Assembly (NCBI GenBank): GCA_028874795.1
Contig: JAPPHT010000022.1
Coordinates: 1-59,091 of the forward strand
Source of the DNA: Chloroflexota bacterium
GTDB taxonomy: Bacteria > Chloroflexota > Dehalococcoidia > Lucifugimonadales > Australimonadaceae
Length of the DNA stretch: 59,091 bases
Direction of reading: 5' to 3'
This document shows, one piece after another, positions 1-8,783 of this stretch (position 1 is its first letter; every line of letters begins with the position of its first letter). The notes under the pieces are model-generated. The model was given only the letters and a program-made list of their open reading frames with translations. It was not told where the DNA came from and did not search any database. The position numbers and the translations under genes were made by a program.

Positions 1-259
1 CGCCGTCGGCCTCCTCGCCGCTGCTGAGGCGGCGGACGGTCTCGACGTACTCCTCCGTGTGGAATGCCGTCAGCTCGTCGAGCGTCGCGGGGCGCGGCGG
101 CACGAGCAAAGCGTGCTCGTCCTCGAACGCCCCGTAGGCGCGCAGCAGGGCGTAGGTGTGGCGCAGGCGCACGGGGCGCATCGGGTGTCCCTCGCGCAGC
201 ACATGGCCGGAGAGCACATCGTCATAGACGTAGGCTGCCTTACCGGTGGGGGTCGTCAT
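1..259 (-). CDS. AcuC-like histone deacetylase family protein, N-terminal part
   Basis: Reading leftwards from an ATG at 257-259, the frame stays open to the window edge and gives 86 residues. They begin MTTPTGKAAYVYDDVLSGHV, followed by LREGHPMRPVRLRHTYALL and, near the cut, a DELTAFHTEEYVETV segment. This is the typical N-terminus of the AcuC/class I deacetylase-like family, Zn-dependent amidohydrolases that remove acyl groups from lysines or act on acetylpolyamine-type substrates. The catalytic His-His and Asp/His metal ligands lie beyond the window and cannot be checked. The gene faces away from the rest of the window, and nothing upstream links it to the hydantoinase operon. Confidence 0.8.
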   Translation of the reverse strand, partial: MTTPTGKAAYVYDDVLSGHVLREGHPMRPVRLRHTYALLRAYGAFEDEHALLVPPRPATLDELTAFHTEEYVETVRRLSSGEEADG

Positions 260-740
260 GGCGCGCAGTCTATCAGCGGGACAGGCATCGCTCACCCCCG
301 CCGCGCTCTAGCTGTAGTTCCCAGACGGCACCACACGGGCAGGTTGTGCGCTACGAGCATCCCCGTCCCAGCGCCTTGGTTCACTTGGACACCTAGAGCA
401 TCGGTCGCTTCCCACTCGGTGGAGCCGAGGCCTCGCCAGACCAACGCGGCACGAGCTCCCCGCCGGAGCCCAGGAGCGGAACGCTTCAGCGGTTGGCAGA
501 TGGGTCGATATGCCGGGGCGCGTGCTTCATGTGATTGTTGACGCACCCACTGCCCATGTCGTGAGGGAACTGGCGACGGATCTTCGCTTCGCGCAATGCG
601 GAACCGTCGAAGTGCTCCCATTGGTGGACTCGGGGACATTCCGGCAGCGACTCGAGTGTTTGGCGATGGCTGACCGTCACCATTCGAGCCAGTGAGAGCC
701 GCGGCACGGGAACAAACCGAGTCCTCCCTCGGCAACTCAA
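260..740. other. Intergenic region with no recognisable gene
   Basis: These 481 bases hold only short open frames on both strands, with no family resemblance, no good ribosome binding site and no consistent codon use. I see no tRNA-like cloverleaf and no strong hairpin. The stretch may contain degraded coding sequence. Confidence 0.5.
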
Positions 741-1298
741 CTACAAGAAAGTAATGGTGTCGAGCGTCGAATACTCGACCGGCGTTACTGACGTTGCTGG
801 CAAAGCATGCAGCTGGTGTAAGGCGTACTCTTGTTCGTATTGCGAGCCTGCACGGACACCGTCAATGGGAATAACTACCCTGTATTTGTGGACGCGGACT
901 GCCGTGGTGGTGGTGTACATCACGGCGATGTTGGTGGCAGCTCCTACGATGACGAGGCTCCTCGCACCGATCGCTTCGAGAGCATCGCGAAGGTCTGAAC
1001 CGAAGAATTTGTCGAAAGAGTTGGGGTAGACGATCGTCTCCGATTCGCGGCGGTTCAGCCCCTCGGCTATCTCGCCCAAGGCTGTCCCCTTGTCTCGGAA
1101 TGAGGCGGTGTAGAAGATCGACACGTCTGAGGCGCGAGCCTTGTCGAGGAACCGACCCACAGGAGCGATTAGTTCAGCGCAAGGCATCTCAGGGTCATCG
1201 CATCGAGTCGTGAGGTCGAGCACCGACACGGCAGTAGTCCTGCTATCCAAAGTCACTGGAGTGGGCTCCGGAATCGCAGGGCCTCCGGGCTTCATCAT
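741..1298 (-). CDS. Isochorismatase-fold protein lacking catalytic Cys and Lys
   Basis: 185 residues with the cysteine-hydrolase (isochorismatase) fold. The core strand TTAVSVLDLT carries the conserved Asp (D28). FDKFFGSDL and SLVIVGAATNIAVMYT match the positions that in active members contain the catalytic Lys and Cys. Here the Lys position is Pro (about residue 92) and the Cys position is Ala125. Loss of both argues against ordinary cysteine-hydrolase chemistry. Family members with similar substitutions (GTAANGAVLYT-type) are known to me, so this may be a conserved non-canonical subgroup and not a decayed gene. The start at 1298 follows the stop of the upstream zinc-motif gene by 1 base and has a GAAG-type binding site. 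It is the last gene of the hyuA-hyuB operon. Confidence 0.8.
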   Translation of the reverse strand: MMKPGGPAIPEPTPVTLDSRTTAVSVLDLTTRCDDPEMPCAELIAPVGRFLDKARASDVSIFYTASFRDKGTALGEIAEGLNRRESETIVYPNSFDKFFGSDLRDALEAIGARSLVIVGAATNIAVMYTTTTAVRVHKYRVVIPIDGVRAGSQYEQEYALHQLHALPATSVTPVEYSTLDTITFL

Positions 1299-1299
1299 C

Positions 1300-1551
1300 T
1301 CACTTCTTCCCGGCAACCACTGTGGTCTCAAGAAGCGTTCCACACGATGGGCACGACAGCTGCAGATACCAGTATGGTCCCACGAGGTCGCTGACCACTG
1401 GCTCGCTCCTGGGCGCCAGCCTCCGAGCGTGGGCACCTTTCTTCCAGTCTTCTGATGAAGGACTCAGGACGCGCTCGCATCTCCGGCATCGGTACCACGA
1501 CCCCTCAGCGTCGGTGTGGATTTCAACGTTCTCATTTACCTGTCGATTCAT
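1300..1551 (-). CDS. Small Cys-pair protein resembling acetone carboxylase gamma
   Basis: 83 residues with two CxxC pairs, C22/C25 (YRCRRCERVLS) and C67/C70 (LSCPSCGTLLE), which would form a zinc ribbon or rubredoxin-like knuckle. Small proteins with this layout are the gamma subunits of acetone/acetophenone carboxylase-type enzymes, whose large subunits are HyuA and HyuB homologues, as found directly upstream. The gene overlaps the end of hyuB by 20 bases and has a GAAAGGGG binding site, so the two are probably translationally coupled. It is about half the length of classical acetone carboxylase gamma, so the assignment rests on the Cys pairs and the neighbourhood. A structural role in a HyuA/HyuB complex is an inference. 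Confidence 0.65.
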   Translation of the reverse strand: MNRQVNENVEIHTDAEGSWYRCRRCERVLSPSSEDWKKGAHARRLAPRSEPVVSDLVGPYWYLQLSCPSCGTLLETTVVAGKK

Positions 1552-3388
1552 GCGCCCCTTTCAACCGCTCAGCCTTCATCTTTCCGCGGAGTTTGGCTGT
1601 GGCGTTCTGGTTCACTGATTCCAACGAGTCGTCGATAACGACCCCGTACATATCCTTAGCAGACTCGGTCGAGACAATCTCGCACTGAACATCATTGAAC
1701 ACCTTTTCTGGGTCCCGTTCCAGAGGGTCTCCATAACCGCCTCCACTGGCCAAGCGATAAAACAAGACATCACCGTCATTAATCTCGAAGTCGCAGTAGG
1801 GCAAGAGGCGTTTTGGCCCCGCCAGCTCGCTCATCTCTTGGGGATATTTGCCTTCCGCCATCTGCCCTTTCAGATTGGTCCCTTCCGCCAGCACCAGGAG
1901 GCTCCTCAATCCAGGGTATCCCCCGGCGGACCCACGGCCGACGTTGCCGAAACCGTCAACGCCGTAGGCCACAGCTCGAACCTTCCCTTCGGGCGAGTCG
2001 TGGCTGGTCAAGGCCAGTTCAGCGCCCGCGCCCCCTCGGTACTTGCCAGGGCCGCCGCCGTCTTTCAGGTGTCGGCGGTACAGGAACAGGAGCGGGAAGT
2101 TGCGCTCGGCCCACTCCACGTTGGGAACACTCATGAAACCGCCACCTCCGCTGTCGTTCCCGTCCCTGGTGGCTCGCGCACCGTCACCACTGACGGCCCC
2201 TTGCGCCAGGCCAGACACGAAGGCAACCCCACGTTGGTTCGTGCCCGCGGTACGAACCAACCGGGAGCCTGAGTTGAGTCCCATGACCTCCGAGCGCCAC
2301 TTATCGACTCCCGCGAGCATCTCGAGCATTGCGGACCGAGCCACGTACTTTGCCGCGGCTCCGCCAGACGTGGTGTTCAGGGAAACCGGGGCGGGGTATT
2401 CCACGTGTACAACCGAACCCGGCTCAGCGATAACCTCGATGGGCAGGAAGAGCCCGTGGTTCTTGGGCAGGTCATATGCCATGGTGGCAATCACCGCGTC
2501 ATAGCAGGAGCCGAACGTTGCATGGTACGGCAGGTTAATCCCCGTTCTCGCCTGCTTATCGCTGCCGGTGTAGTCAAAGATCAGCGTGTCCCCTCGCTTA
2601 CGGAGGGTCATAATGAACCTGGAGGCGGAGTCGGGACCCGTCGTAATGGAAGTCTCGGCGTTCCACTCGCCATCGGGAATCTCCGAGATTCTGCGGCGCA
2701 GTACCTGTTCAGAGTGACGAATCATCTCCTGGGACACAGCGTCGATGAGTTCCCATCCATACTGGGCGACCATCTCCTGCATGCGTTGCTTAGCCACATT
2801 GTTGCCGGCCAGCTCGGACTTGAGGTCTAGCCCCACCATCATCGGCTGTCGAGTCATACCAATAATCATCTCGAAGAGGTCCTGGCGGAACGTGCCTCCG
2901 TCGACAAGCTTGACACCCGGGATGCGCACCCCCTCTTGGCAGATCTCCGTTGCATTGGGTGAGTTTCCCCCTGGAGACATGGCGCCTATGTCCATGACGT
3001 GCACGAAAGATGCGCTCCAGCTAATCAGCTGACCTTCGTAGTGGTGCGGGGTAACCATGTACAGATCCGATTGGTGGATCGCTGAGATGTAGGGATCGTT
3101 GAGCAGAAAGACATCGCCTGGGTTGACACCCTCTCTATCCTCAAATCGTTCGAGGATGCGCTTGACGGTGAATCCGCCACATGCAACGTGCCAAGGCATG
3201 GATTCACCCGTCGCGAGAATGTCTCCGTTGGGCCGGTAGAGCGACGCCATGTAATCGTGCTGCTGGGTCGTGTTGACCGTCCCACCAACACGCTCAAGCG
3301 TCGTGCCCATCTCTTTGGCAATCTGATGGAGCCGATGGGAAAGAATCTCGAACGTCACCGGGTCTACTGCGTGCGTTGTAGAGTTCAT
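1532..3388 (-). CDS. Hydantoinase B / oxoprolinase-type subunit (HyuB family)
   Basis: 618 residues. The N-terminus has VDPVTFEILSHRLHQIAKEMG, followed by LERVGGTVNTTQQHDYMASL, GDVFLLNDPYISAIHQSDLY and, later, TTSGGAAAKYVARS. The Gly-rich C-terminal section includes GGGPGKYRGGAGAELAL and RLASGGGYGDPLERD. These are hallmarks of the HyuB/N-methylhydantoinase B family, which works with HyuA in ATP-dependent opening of cyclic imides or, in carboxylase relatives, in substrate carboxylation. The start at 3388 was chosen because it follows GAGGC and matches the family N-terminus; a longer frame to 3481 would run into hyuA. It lies 52 bases after hyuA. The substrate cannot be told from sequence. Confidence 0.93.
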   Translation of the reverse strand: MNSTTHAVDPVTFEILSHRLHQIAKEMGTTLERVGGTVNTTQQHDYMASLYRPNGDILATGESMPWHVACGGFTVKRILERFEDREGVNPGDVFLLNDPYISAIHQSDLYMVTPHHYEGQLISWSASFVHVMDIGAMSPGGNSPNATEICQEGVRIPGVKLVDGGTFRQDLFEMIIGMTRQPMMVGLDLKSELAGNNVAKQRMQEMVAQYGWELIDAVSQEMIRHSEQVLRRRISEIPDGEWNAETSITTGPDSASRFIMTLRKRGDTLIFDYTGSDKQARTGINLPYHATFGSCYDAVIATMAYDLPKNHGLFLPIEVIAEPGSVVHVEYPAPVSLNTTSGGAAAKYVARSAMLEMLAGVDKWRSEVMGLNSGSRLVRTAGTNQRGVAFVSGLAQGAVSGDGARATRDGNDSGGGGFMSVPNVEWAERNFPLLFLYRRHLKDGGGPGKYRGGAGAELALTSHDSPEGKVRAVAYGVDGFGNVGRGSAGGYPGLRSLLVLAEGTNLKGQMAEGKYPQEMSELAGPKRLLPYCDFEINDGDVLFYRLASGGGYGDPLERDPEKVFNDVQCEIVSTESAKDMYGVVIDDSLESVNQNATAKLRGKMKAERLKGAHESTGK

Positions 3389-3440
3389 CACGCCTCTTTC
3401 TTGATCGGTCGCTCCATGACTAACCCGCCGACCTTGCGGA

Positions 3441-5549
3441 TTATCCTCCGATGAATAGTCGAATGTTGCGAAGCTCGTCAACCGTTGCGCGGTCTCCGGG
3501 ATTCACGACGATGGTGGTCACGGGGCTCTCAATCACCGCAGGGCCATGGACTTCAGCGTCCGGCGCTATCAGATCGAAATCGTATATCGCGGTCTCCACG
3601 AAGCCATTGGACGCCTCGAAATAAACGTCGCGTTTCGCCTTAACGGCGCTCCCTTCATTGCCCGCACTTGTTGTCACCCGTCTGATAATCGGGTCTGGCA
3701 GATTCCCCACCGCTATGACTCGGAAGTTGACTATCTCCCTGCCTGCTTCACGGTAGGCTGAACCTTTACCGTAGGACTGCTCGTACGCCTCATCGAAGTC
3801 CTTGTACAACTGGTCGAGGTCTGCGTCCGTCAATTCCTCGGTACCCGGTGCGAATGACGTGTTCAACTCGTGAACCTGGTATCGGTAGCGCATGTCCAGA
3901 CTGCGGACGATCTGCACCTGGTCTGTTTCAAAGCCGGCTCCATGCAGGTCTCTATTGGCCCGCTCAATAAGGTCAGCGAAGTTGTGATTAACGCGTTGAG
4001 TGTCCGCAGGCACCACCAGGTTGTCTGAGGTCCCATACTCGTATACGACGTCCGAGGCGATGAGACCGGTCGCGCCATGGACCGACCCTGTTGGCGGACA
4101 AACAACCTGGTGTACCCCCAACTCAGCGGCGTAACGACCGGCATGTACCGCTGCAGCGCCTCCGTAGGCGAACAAAGTGAAGATTCGCGGATCGTACCCC
4201 CGTTCCACAGTGGCCTTGCGAATCAAGTCTGTCATGTGGGAGTTGGCGATGCGGTAGATGCCGCTAGCGGCCTCCAACAGGCTCATACCCAGGGGATCAG
4301 CGATCTTCTCCTGGATGGCCTTGGCGGCGGCCTCCTTGTCCAGATGCATTCGGCCACCCAGGAAATAGTCAGGGTTCAAGTACCCCAGCACGCAGTCGGC
4401 GTCCGACACCGTCGGCTCTTCACCGCCAACTCCGTAGCAGACGGGCCCGGGAACAGCGCCCGCACCCTGCGGCCCCACCTTAAGCAAATTACTGTCGGGG
4501 TCGATCCAGGCGATGCTGCCCCCGCCTGCTCCAATGGACTCAACCCAGATCTTGGGTGTGAGAAGCTGGTAACGCATGAACACAGGCGCATAGTCGCGCT
4601 CCAAGGCGCCATTGCGGATGACGCTGACCTTGAAGGTGGTACCGCCCATATCAGTGGCAAGGATGTTCTCCTCGCCAATGAGCTTGCCGACGAATTGGGT
4701 GCCCACCACTCCCGACGCCGGCCCCGATTCGATGGTGGACACGGCGCTCTTACACGTAGCGTCGATGCCGAGAACTCCACCGTACGCTTGCATGATCAGG
4801 GGCTCGCTGGAGAGCTCCTTCTCACGTAAGGCATCCCTGAGAGCCTGAAGGTATGCGGATATCTTGGGCCCGACATAGGCGTTCAGTATCGTAGTGATGC
4901 CCCGTTCGTACTCGCCCACGAACGGAGTCAACTCGCTTGAGCGCGTGACGAAGATGTCGGGGTAGGATTCACGTATCAGTGCTTCAACCGCCTCCTCATG
5001 CTCACTGTTGGCTATCGACCAGAGAAGGGAGATCGCGATGGACTCGACGCCGGAGCCAGCAAGACCAGCCACCACGCGGCGGGTCTCCTCAATGTCCAAG
5101 GGCACCAGGACCGCACCCTTGTAGTCGACTCGTTCGGTCAGCTCCTTTATGAGTTGCCGAGGAACCAGTGGGTCAGGCTTCCTCAACATTGCCTCGTGAA
5201 ATCCCTCGTACTCGGTAAGACCGATGGTGGTGGTGCCTCGGGTCATGAGCACCGCGTCAGCGAAGCCCTTTGTGGTCACGAGCGCGGTCTTCGCGCCTTC
5301 CTGGACGATGAGCGTGTTTTCGCCAACTGTGCATGCATGGAAGAAGATCCGCGTGGCACGCAGTAGTTCCTGAACGCTACCCAGGCCGACGTGGCGGGCA
5401 GCGTCACTCACCGCATCAATGACTCCGCGAGAGAAATCAGGGGGGGTCGACGGCGCTTTGCCGAGGCTGATGTTGCCGTCGGTGTCTACCGCGACACAGT
5501 CCGTGAAAGTACCACCAATGTCCACCCCGATGTTATAGCTCGCGCTCAC
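3441..5549 (-). CDS. Hydantoinase A / oxoprolinase-type ATPase subunit (HyuA family)
   Basis: About 702 residues of the HyuA family, the ATP-binding partner of HyuB. The N-terminal phosphate-binding motif NIGVDIGGTFTDCVAVD is intact. Central landmarks are SGPASGVVGTQ, LATDMGGTTFKVSVI and GAGGGSIAWID, and LFAYGGAAAVHAGRYA lies towards the end of the ATPase core. The length matches typical HyuA or acetone carboxylase beta. Both candidate starts are GTG: 5549, preceded by GGAGGC at good spacing, and 5564, five codons earlier. I prefer 5549. The gene heads the operon hyuA-hyuB-small zinc protein-isochorismatase-like. The block uses fewer G/C-ending codons by eye than genes further right, which may reflect transfer. 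Confidence 0.93.
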   Translation of the reverse strand: MSASYNIGVDIGGTFTDCVAVDTDGNISLGKAPSTPPDFSRGVIDAVSDAARHVGLGSVQELLRATRIFFHACTVGENTLIVQEGAKTALVTTKGFADAVLMTRGTTTIGLTEYEGFHEAMLRKPDPLVPRQLIKELTERVDYKGAVLVPLDIEETRRVVAGLAGSGVESIAISLLWSIANSEHEEAVEALIRESYPDIFVTRSSELTPFVGEYERGITTILNAYVGPKISAYLQALRDALREKELSSEPLIMQAYGGVLGIDATCKSAVSTIESGPASGVVGTQFVGKLIGEENILATDMGGTTFKVSVIRNGALERDYAPVFMRYQLLTPKIWVESIGAGGGSIAWIDPDSNLLKVGPQGAGAVPGPVCYGVGGEEPTVSDADCVLGYLNPDYFLGGRMHLDKEAAAKAIQEKIADPLGMSLLEAASGIYRIANSHMTDLIRKATVERGYDPRIFTLFAYGGAAAVHAGRYAAELGVHQVVCPPTGSVHGATGLIASDVVYEYGTSDNLVVPADTQRVNHNFADLIERANRDLHGAGFETDQVQIVRSLDMRYRYQVHELNTSFAPGTEELTDADLDQLYKDFDEAYEQSYGKGSAYREAGREIVNFRVIAVGNLPDPIIRRVTTSAGNEGSAVKAKRDVYFEASNGFVETAIYDFDLIAPDAEVHGPAVIESPVTTIVVNPGDRATVDELRNIRLFIGG

Positions 5550-5843
5550 ACATGCCTCCGACACTCCAACAGGGTTGTGTCCCTCAGGATGCTGTCGTAA
5601 GGGAAATCAAGTCCGCCTGCCAAGTCGTCGGCAACTGAGTCAGAAAGAGCCGAGGCCCCCGGTGAAAAGTCAGAAGCTAGCACGCTCTCACGGACATTGT
5701 CAACGAATGTGCACGTAACGTGGAAGACTCGTTGGAGTTGCGCCCCGAAATACACGTGTTTGAAGAGCCGATCTATGTGGTGAGCGAACGCTGGGCAACA
5801 CAGGGTCGGTGGGAGCACAGGCTCGGCCCTTTATTCTTGAATG

Positions 5844-6110
5844 GGAGTCAGGCCATGCGACTGCGGCCAGGTTGTCAAGGACGACCACGGTGAAGCCGCC
5901 AACCAACGCTGTGGCTATCAGCGACCCGATCCGCCGCGCCTTCTCCCGCATCATGACTAGCGGGACGACCAAGGCGAAGACCATAGAGCCGTACCGAAGA
6001 CCGGCGATCATTGACACGAGCATGAACAGGCTAAACAGCCCCGCCAGTAAAGCGCCAGCCCGCCCGGCACCTTCCGCCCCTATGCTCCGCATACCGATGT
6101 CCATGATTTC
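5844..6110 (-). pseudogene. Possible remnant of a TctB-like small membrane protein
   Basis: Between hyuA and the cupin gene (5565-6361) there is no convincing intact gene. A minus-strand frame contains about 90 residues with two hydrophobic segments (GALLAGLFSLFMLVSMIAG and RIGSLIATALVGGFTVVV) separated by a basic loop (MMREKARR) and ending AAVAWPDS. This resembles the C-terminal half of TctB, the small membrane subunit of tripartite tricarboxylate transporters. The flanking residues in the frame are Pro/Arg-rich and unlike protein, no TctA or TctC is present, and TctB proteins are longer. I read it as a fragment, at low confidence. Confidence 0.35.
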
Positions 6111-6361
6111 CACCCGCCCTGACCCCAGGCGTGCCGGCCTACTCGGAGCGACCTCCAGAGCGAGGCGCGAGCGGCTGAGCACCGGTGGCGTGGGCAGTCC
6201 GTAGGATTCGAGCATGAACAGGGCGGGGGGGGGCTGGGAAGAGCGACACATGCTATGCTCGTCCTCGCTGCCAAGGTCCCTCACCTCTCGGGCCGTTCGG
6301 GGCGATCGCGGCGGCACGGGACCCGGCATCGTTCTCTGATGGGTGCGCCAGGAGGAAGGGC

Positions 6362-7483
6362 ATGGTCACTGAGAAGCGCGAGTTGCAGCAACACACACCA
6401 TTCGAGCGGTGGGTCGCCTCGGAAGGGCTCAAGGTCATCCAGCAGCAGATCATCCCCGATATCCGCGTGGTCGACCTGGAGCCCTGGGAGCGGACCGGCT
6501 GCGACGCCGCCTTGCTCGACCTAGCCCCGTACCCGATCCAGGAGGGAGACATCCTGACGAACGCTGGAACGTCGCGCTACCTGGTCGACATCCCGCCGGG
6601 GGGCACCTTCAAGGCGGAGCGTCACATGTACGAGGAGATGTTCTTCGTCGTGTCGGGGCGGGGCGCCGCGACCGTCTGGTACCCCGGCAGCCCACAGCAG
6701 ACCTTCGAGTGGCAGGAGGGAAGCGTCTTCTCCATCCCGCTGAACACGTGGCACGAGCTGTACAACGGCAGCGGGGACACTCCCGCCAGGCTCTATGCAG
6801 CCTTCAACGCCCCGACCGTCTTCAACCTCTTCAACAGCGAGCGGTTCATCTTCAACTGCGACGCGACATTCCCCGAGCGGTTCGATCCGTACGACGAGAC
6901 CTACTTCAGCGGCAAGTCCGAGAAGATCAGGGAGCGCCTCGTCAGGACGAACTTCGTCTCCAACGTTCGCAACATGTCCCTGGACCGCATGCAGTACCGC
7001 GGTCCCGGCACGAACATGCACGCGCTCATGGCCGACGGCCACTTCGTCTGTCACCTCTCCGAGTTCCCGGCCCTCACCTACAAGAAGGCCCACACCGCCA
7101 CCAACAACCGCACCAGGGCCGGCCTCAACTCGGAGGTCGCATACCTCTTCCTGAGCGGCGAAGGGTTCGATCTGCAGTGGCCCCCCGGGGTCGACCCGGC
7201 GCCCGGCGTACCCTTCGAACGGATCGACTACCACGAGTGGTCGCTGCTGACGCCGGGCAACGGCTACCACCAGCACTTCAACACCTCCCAGGAGCCGATC
7301 CGCTACGTGGTGCTGCGCCGCGGCAACCCGGAACTGGTTGGCGGAGGAGGACGCGACACCAACCCGCAGATCGAGTTCGCGGACGAGGACCCGGCGGTCT
7401 GGGAGGCATTCGAAGCCGAACTCCGCAGGAAGGGCTACGACTCCTCGGACATGGACGCGTACCGCAGCAACGAACCGGAGTAG
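6362..7483 (+). CDS. Bicupin protein, possible cupin dioxygenase, copy 1
   Basis: 373 residues with two cupin domains. The first (about residues 75-150) has the ERHMYEEMFFVVSGRG motif with His/Glu ligands, then SIPLNTWHELYN with the second-motif His. The second (about 235-330) has SEVAYLFLSGEGFDLQW, then GNGYHQHFNTS. Cupins of this size bind Fe(II) or Mn(II) and include gentisate-type ring-cleavage dioxygenases, but no gentisate-dioxygenase signature is clear. It is paralogous to the cupin at 8784-9950 (shared WHxLxNG, LFNNADFIFNCD-type and YHxHFNT-like motifs). The ATG follows AGGAGG. It converges on a Rieske gene, with a weak CCCCT/AGGGG hairpin in the 28-base gap. Confidence 0.8.
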   Translation: MVTEKRELQQHTPFERWVASEGLKVIQQQIIPDIRVVDLEPWERTGCDAALLDLAPYPIQEGDILTNAGTSRYLVDIPPGGTFKAERHMYEEMFFVVSGRGAATVWYPGSPQQTFEWQEGSVFSIPLNTWHELYNGSGDTPARLYAAFNAPTVFNLFNSERFIFNCDATFPERFDPYDETYFSGKSEKIRERLVRTNFVSNVRNMSLDRMQYRGPGTNMHALMADGHFVCHLSEFPALTYKKAHTATNNRTRAGLNSEVAYLFLSGEGFDLQWPPGVDPAPGVPFERIDYHEWSLLTPGNGYHQHFNTSQEPIRYVVLRRGNPELVGGGGRDTNPQIEFADEDPAVWEAFEAELRRKGYDSSDMDAYRSNEPE

Positions 7484-7511
7484 CCCCTGGAGAGGGGTCC
7501 GCGGCCTCGGC

Positions 7512-8708
7512 CTAGTACTGCCGTCCAAGCATCATCGTCTCCGGCAACAGCATGCCGGAAGCGCCGGCGGGCAGGGCCCAGTCTTTCAGGGGCTGGCCTT
7601 CCGCGAGCGCTCTCATCTCCCGATTGAAGATCTTCCTGATGAGGATGTTCTGCGCGTCGACGCGTCCCAGGTGTTCCATCTCCCGCGGCGCAACGCGCCC
7701 CTGGCCAACGATGGTCACGTAGTCCTCGATGCGGAAGGTCTGGTAGATCGACAACGACCTGTCCATCTCCTCGAGCGTTGTCCTGCCCGCCAGGATCTCC
7801 TCCGCCATCTCCTCCAGAGGCGCGAACCCCATGTCCAGCTCCACCTGCCGGCGCTTGCGGTACGCATCGGCGTCATCCCCGGTGGCATACACGAAGTCCA
7901 CTGTGTAACACACCATGCGCTCGTCGTTCACCGGCAGGTAGTAGAGCAGCCGGTCCTGCCTGATGATGCGGTCGTCGCCGGGGATGCCGAGCAATCGTTG
8001 CGCGGGGTGGTCGCTGCAGATCATCGTGCAGATGGGCCAGATCTTCTGGTTGTAGAAGCGTCCACGGTCCACGCCCACGCGCACGCCGTAGTCGGTCTCC
8101 TCGGCCGTGATGGCGCCGATGGCCCGCGGCGTGCCGCCGGCCCGCAGCGTCGACTCGCGGTGGGTGTAGGGCGGGTGCGCAGGGTCATTGTCCATCCGGC
8201 TGAAGTAGTTGCACGGCCAGTCCTCCGGGAGACCGGGGCTGACCACGCCGTCGGAGGCATCGAAGTCCGGGAAGCGGGGCAGCGGCGGGGGGTCGCCTTC
8301 GCCCAGGTAGGCGAAGACGAGTCCGAGGTAGTCCTCCACCGGATAGCTGCGGACCTTCACCTTGGCAGCGAACGAGTCCGACTCGCCCGGTTGCTCGACG
8401 CACTGGCCGGAAGAGTCGTACTTCCAACCATGGTAGCGGCACCTGATGGAGTCGCCCTCCACCCAGCCGGTCGACAGCTGGGTCCCGCGGTGGGCGCACC
8501 GGAAGGCGACCAGGTGCGGGTCACCCTCTTCGCCCCGGTAGAGGGTGAACTGCTCGCTCATCACCTCGATGGGCACGGCGCGGCCGGGCGCCACGTCCTG
8601 CGAGCGGTACACCGGCTGCCAGAAGGTCCGCAGATACCTTCCGCACAACGTGTCCGGCCCCGTGTGGACGTAGTCCGTGGTCTCAGTCGAGGCGGGAGTT
8701 GTGGTCAT
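7512..8708 (-). CDS. Rieske non-heme iron oxygenase, phthalate-dioxygenase-like type
   Basis: 398 residues. The Rieske [2Fe-2S] motif is C71-x-H73 (RCAHRGTQL) and C90-x2-H93 (IRCRYHGWKY). The mononuclear iron site follows the D-x2-H-x4-H pattern as D175, H178 and H183 (NDPAHPPYTH), with the bridging Asp present. The layout is that of single-component-type oxygenases of the phthalate dioxygenase/vanillate demethylase group, which need a separate reductase and hydroxylate or O-demethylate aromatic substrates. The start at 8708 follows AGGAG; an upstream in-frame ATG at 8753 adds residues without a good binding site. It has a close paralogue at 11156-12358. The substrate is not predictable. Confidence 0.92.
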   Translation of the reverse strand: MTTTPASTETTDYVHTGPDTLCGRYLRTFWQPVYRSQDVAPGRAVPIEVMSEQFTLYRGEEGDPHLVAFRCAHRGTQLSTGWVEGDSIRCRYHGWKYDSSGQCVEQPGESDSFAAKVKVRSYPVEDYLGLVFAYLGEGDPPPLPRFPDFDASDGVVSPGLPEDWPCNYFSRMDNDPAHPPYTHRESTLRAGGTPRAIGAITAEETDYGVRVGVDRGRFYNQKIWPICTMICSDHPAQRLLGIPGDDRIIRQDRLLYYLPVNDERMVCYTVDFVYATGDDADAYRKRRQVELDMGFAPLEEMAEEILAGRTTLEEMDRSLSIYQTFRIEDYVTIVGQGRVAPREMEHLGRVDAQNILIRKIFNREMRALAEGQPLKDWALPAGASGMLLPETMMLGRQY

Positions 8709-8783
8709 CGTCGTAGCTCCTCTTGCGGCAAGCGCGCGTGCCCGCTCCGCCAACCGGCGGGCGAGCGGATACCTTGCTCCCCG

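Noticed and set aside
292-740. Open frames of 84-147 codons on both strands
   Set aside because: They overlap one another, have no recognisable motifs and no consistent codon pattern.
5546-5818. 90-codon open frame between hyuA and the TctB-like fragment
   Set aside because: It overlaps the hyuA start and a second frame, has no family resemblance and no binding site.
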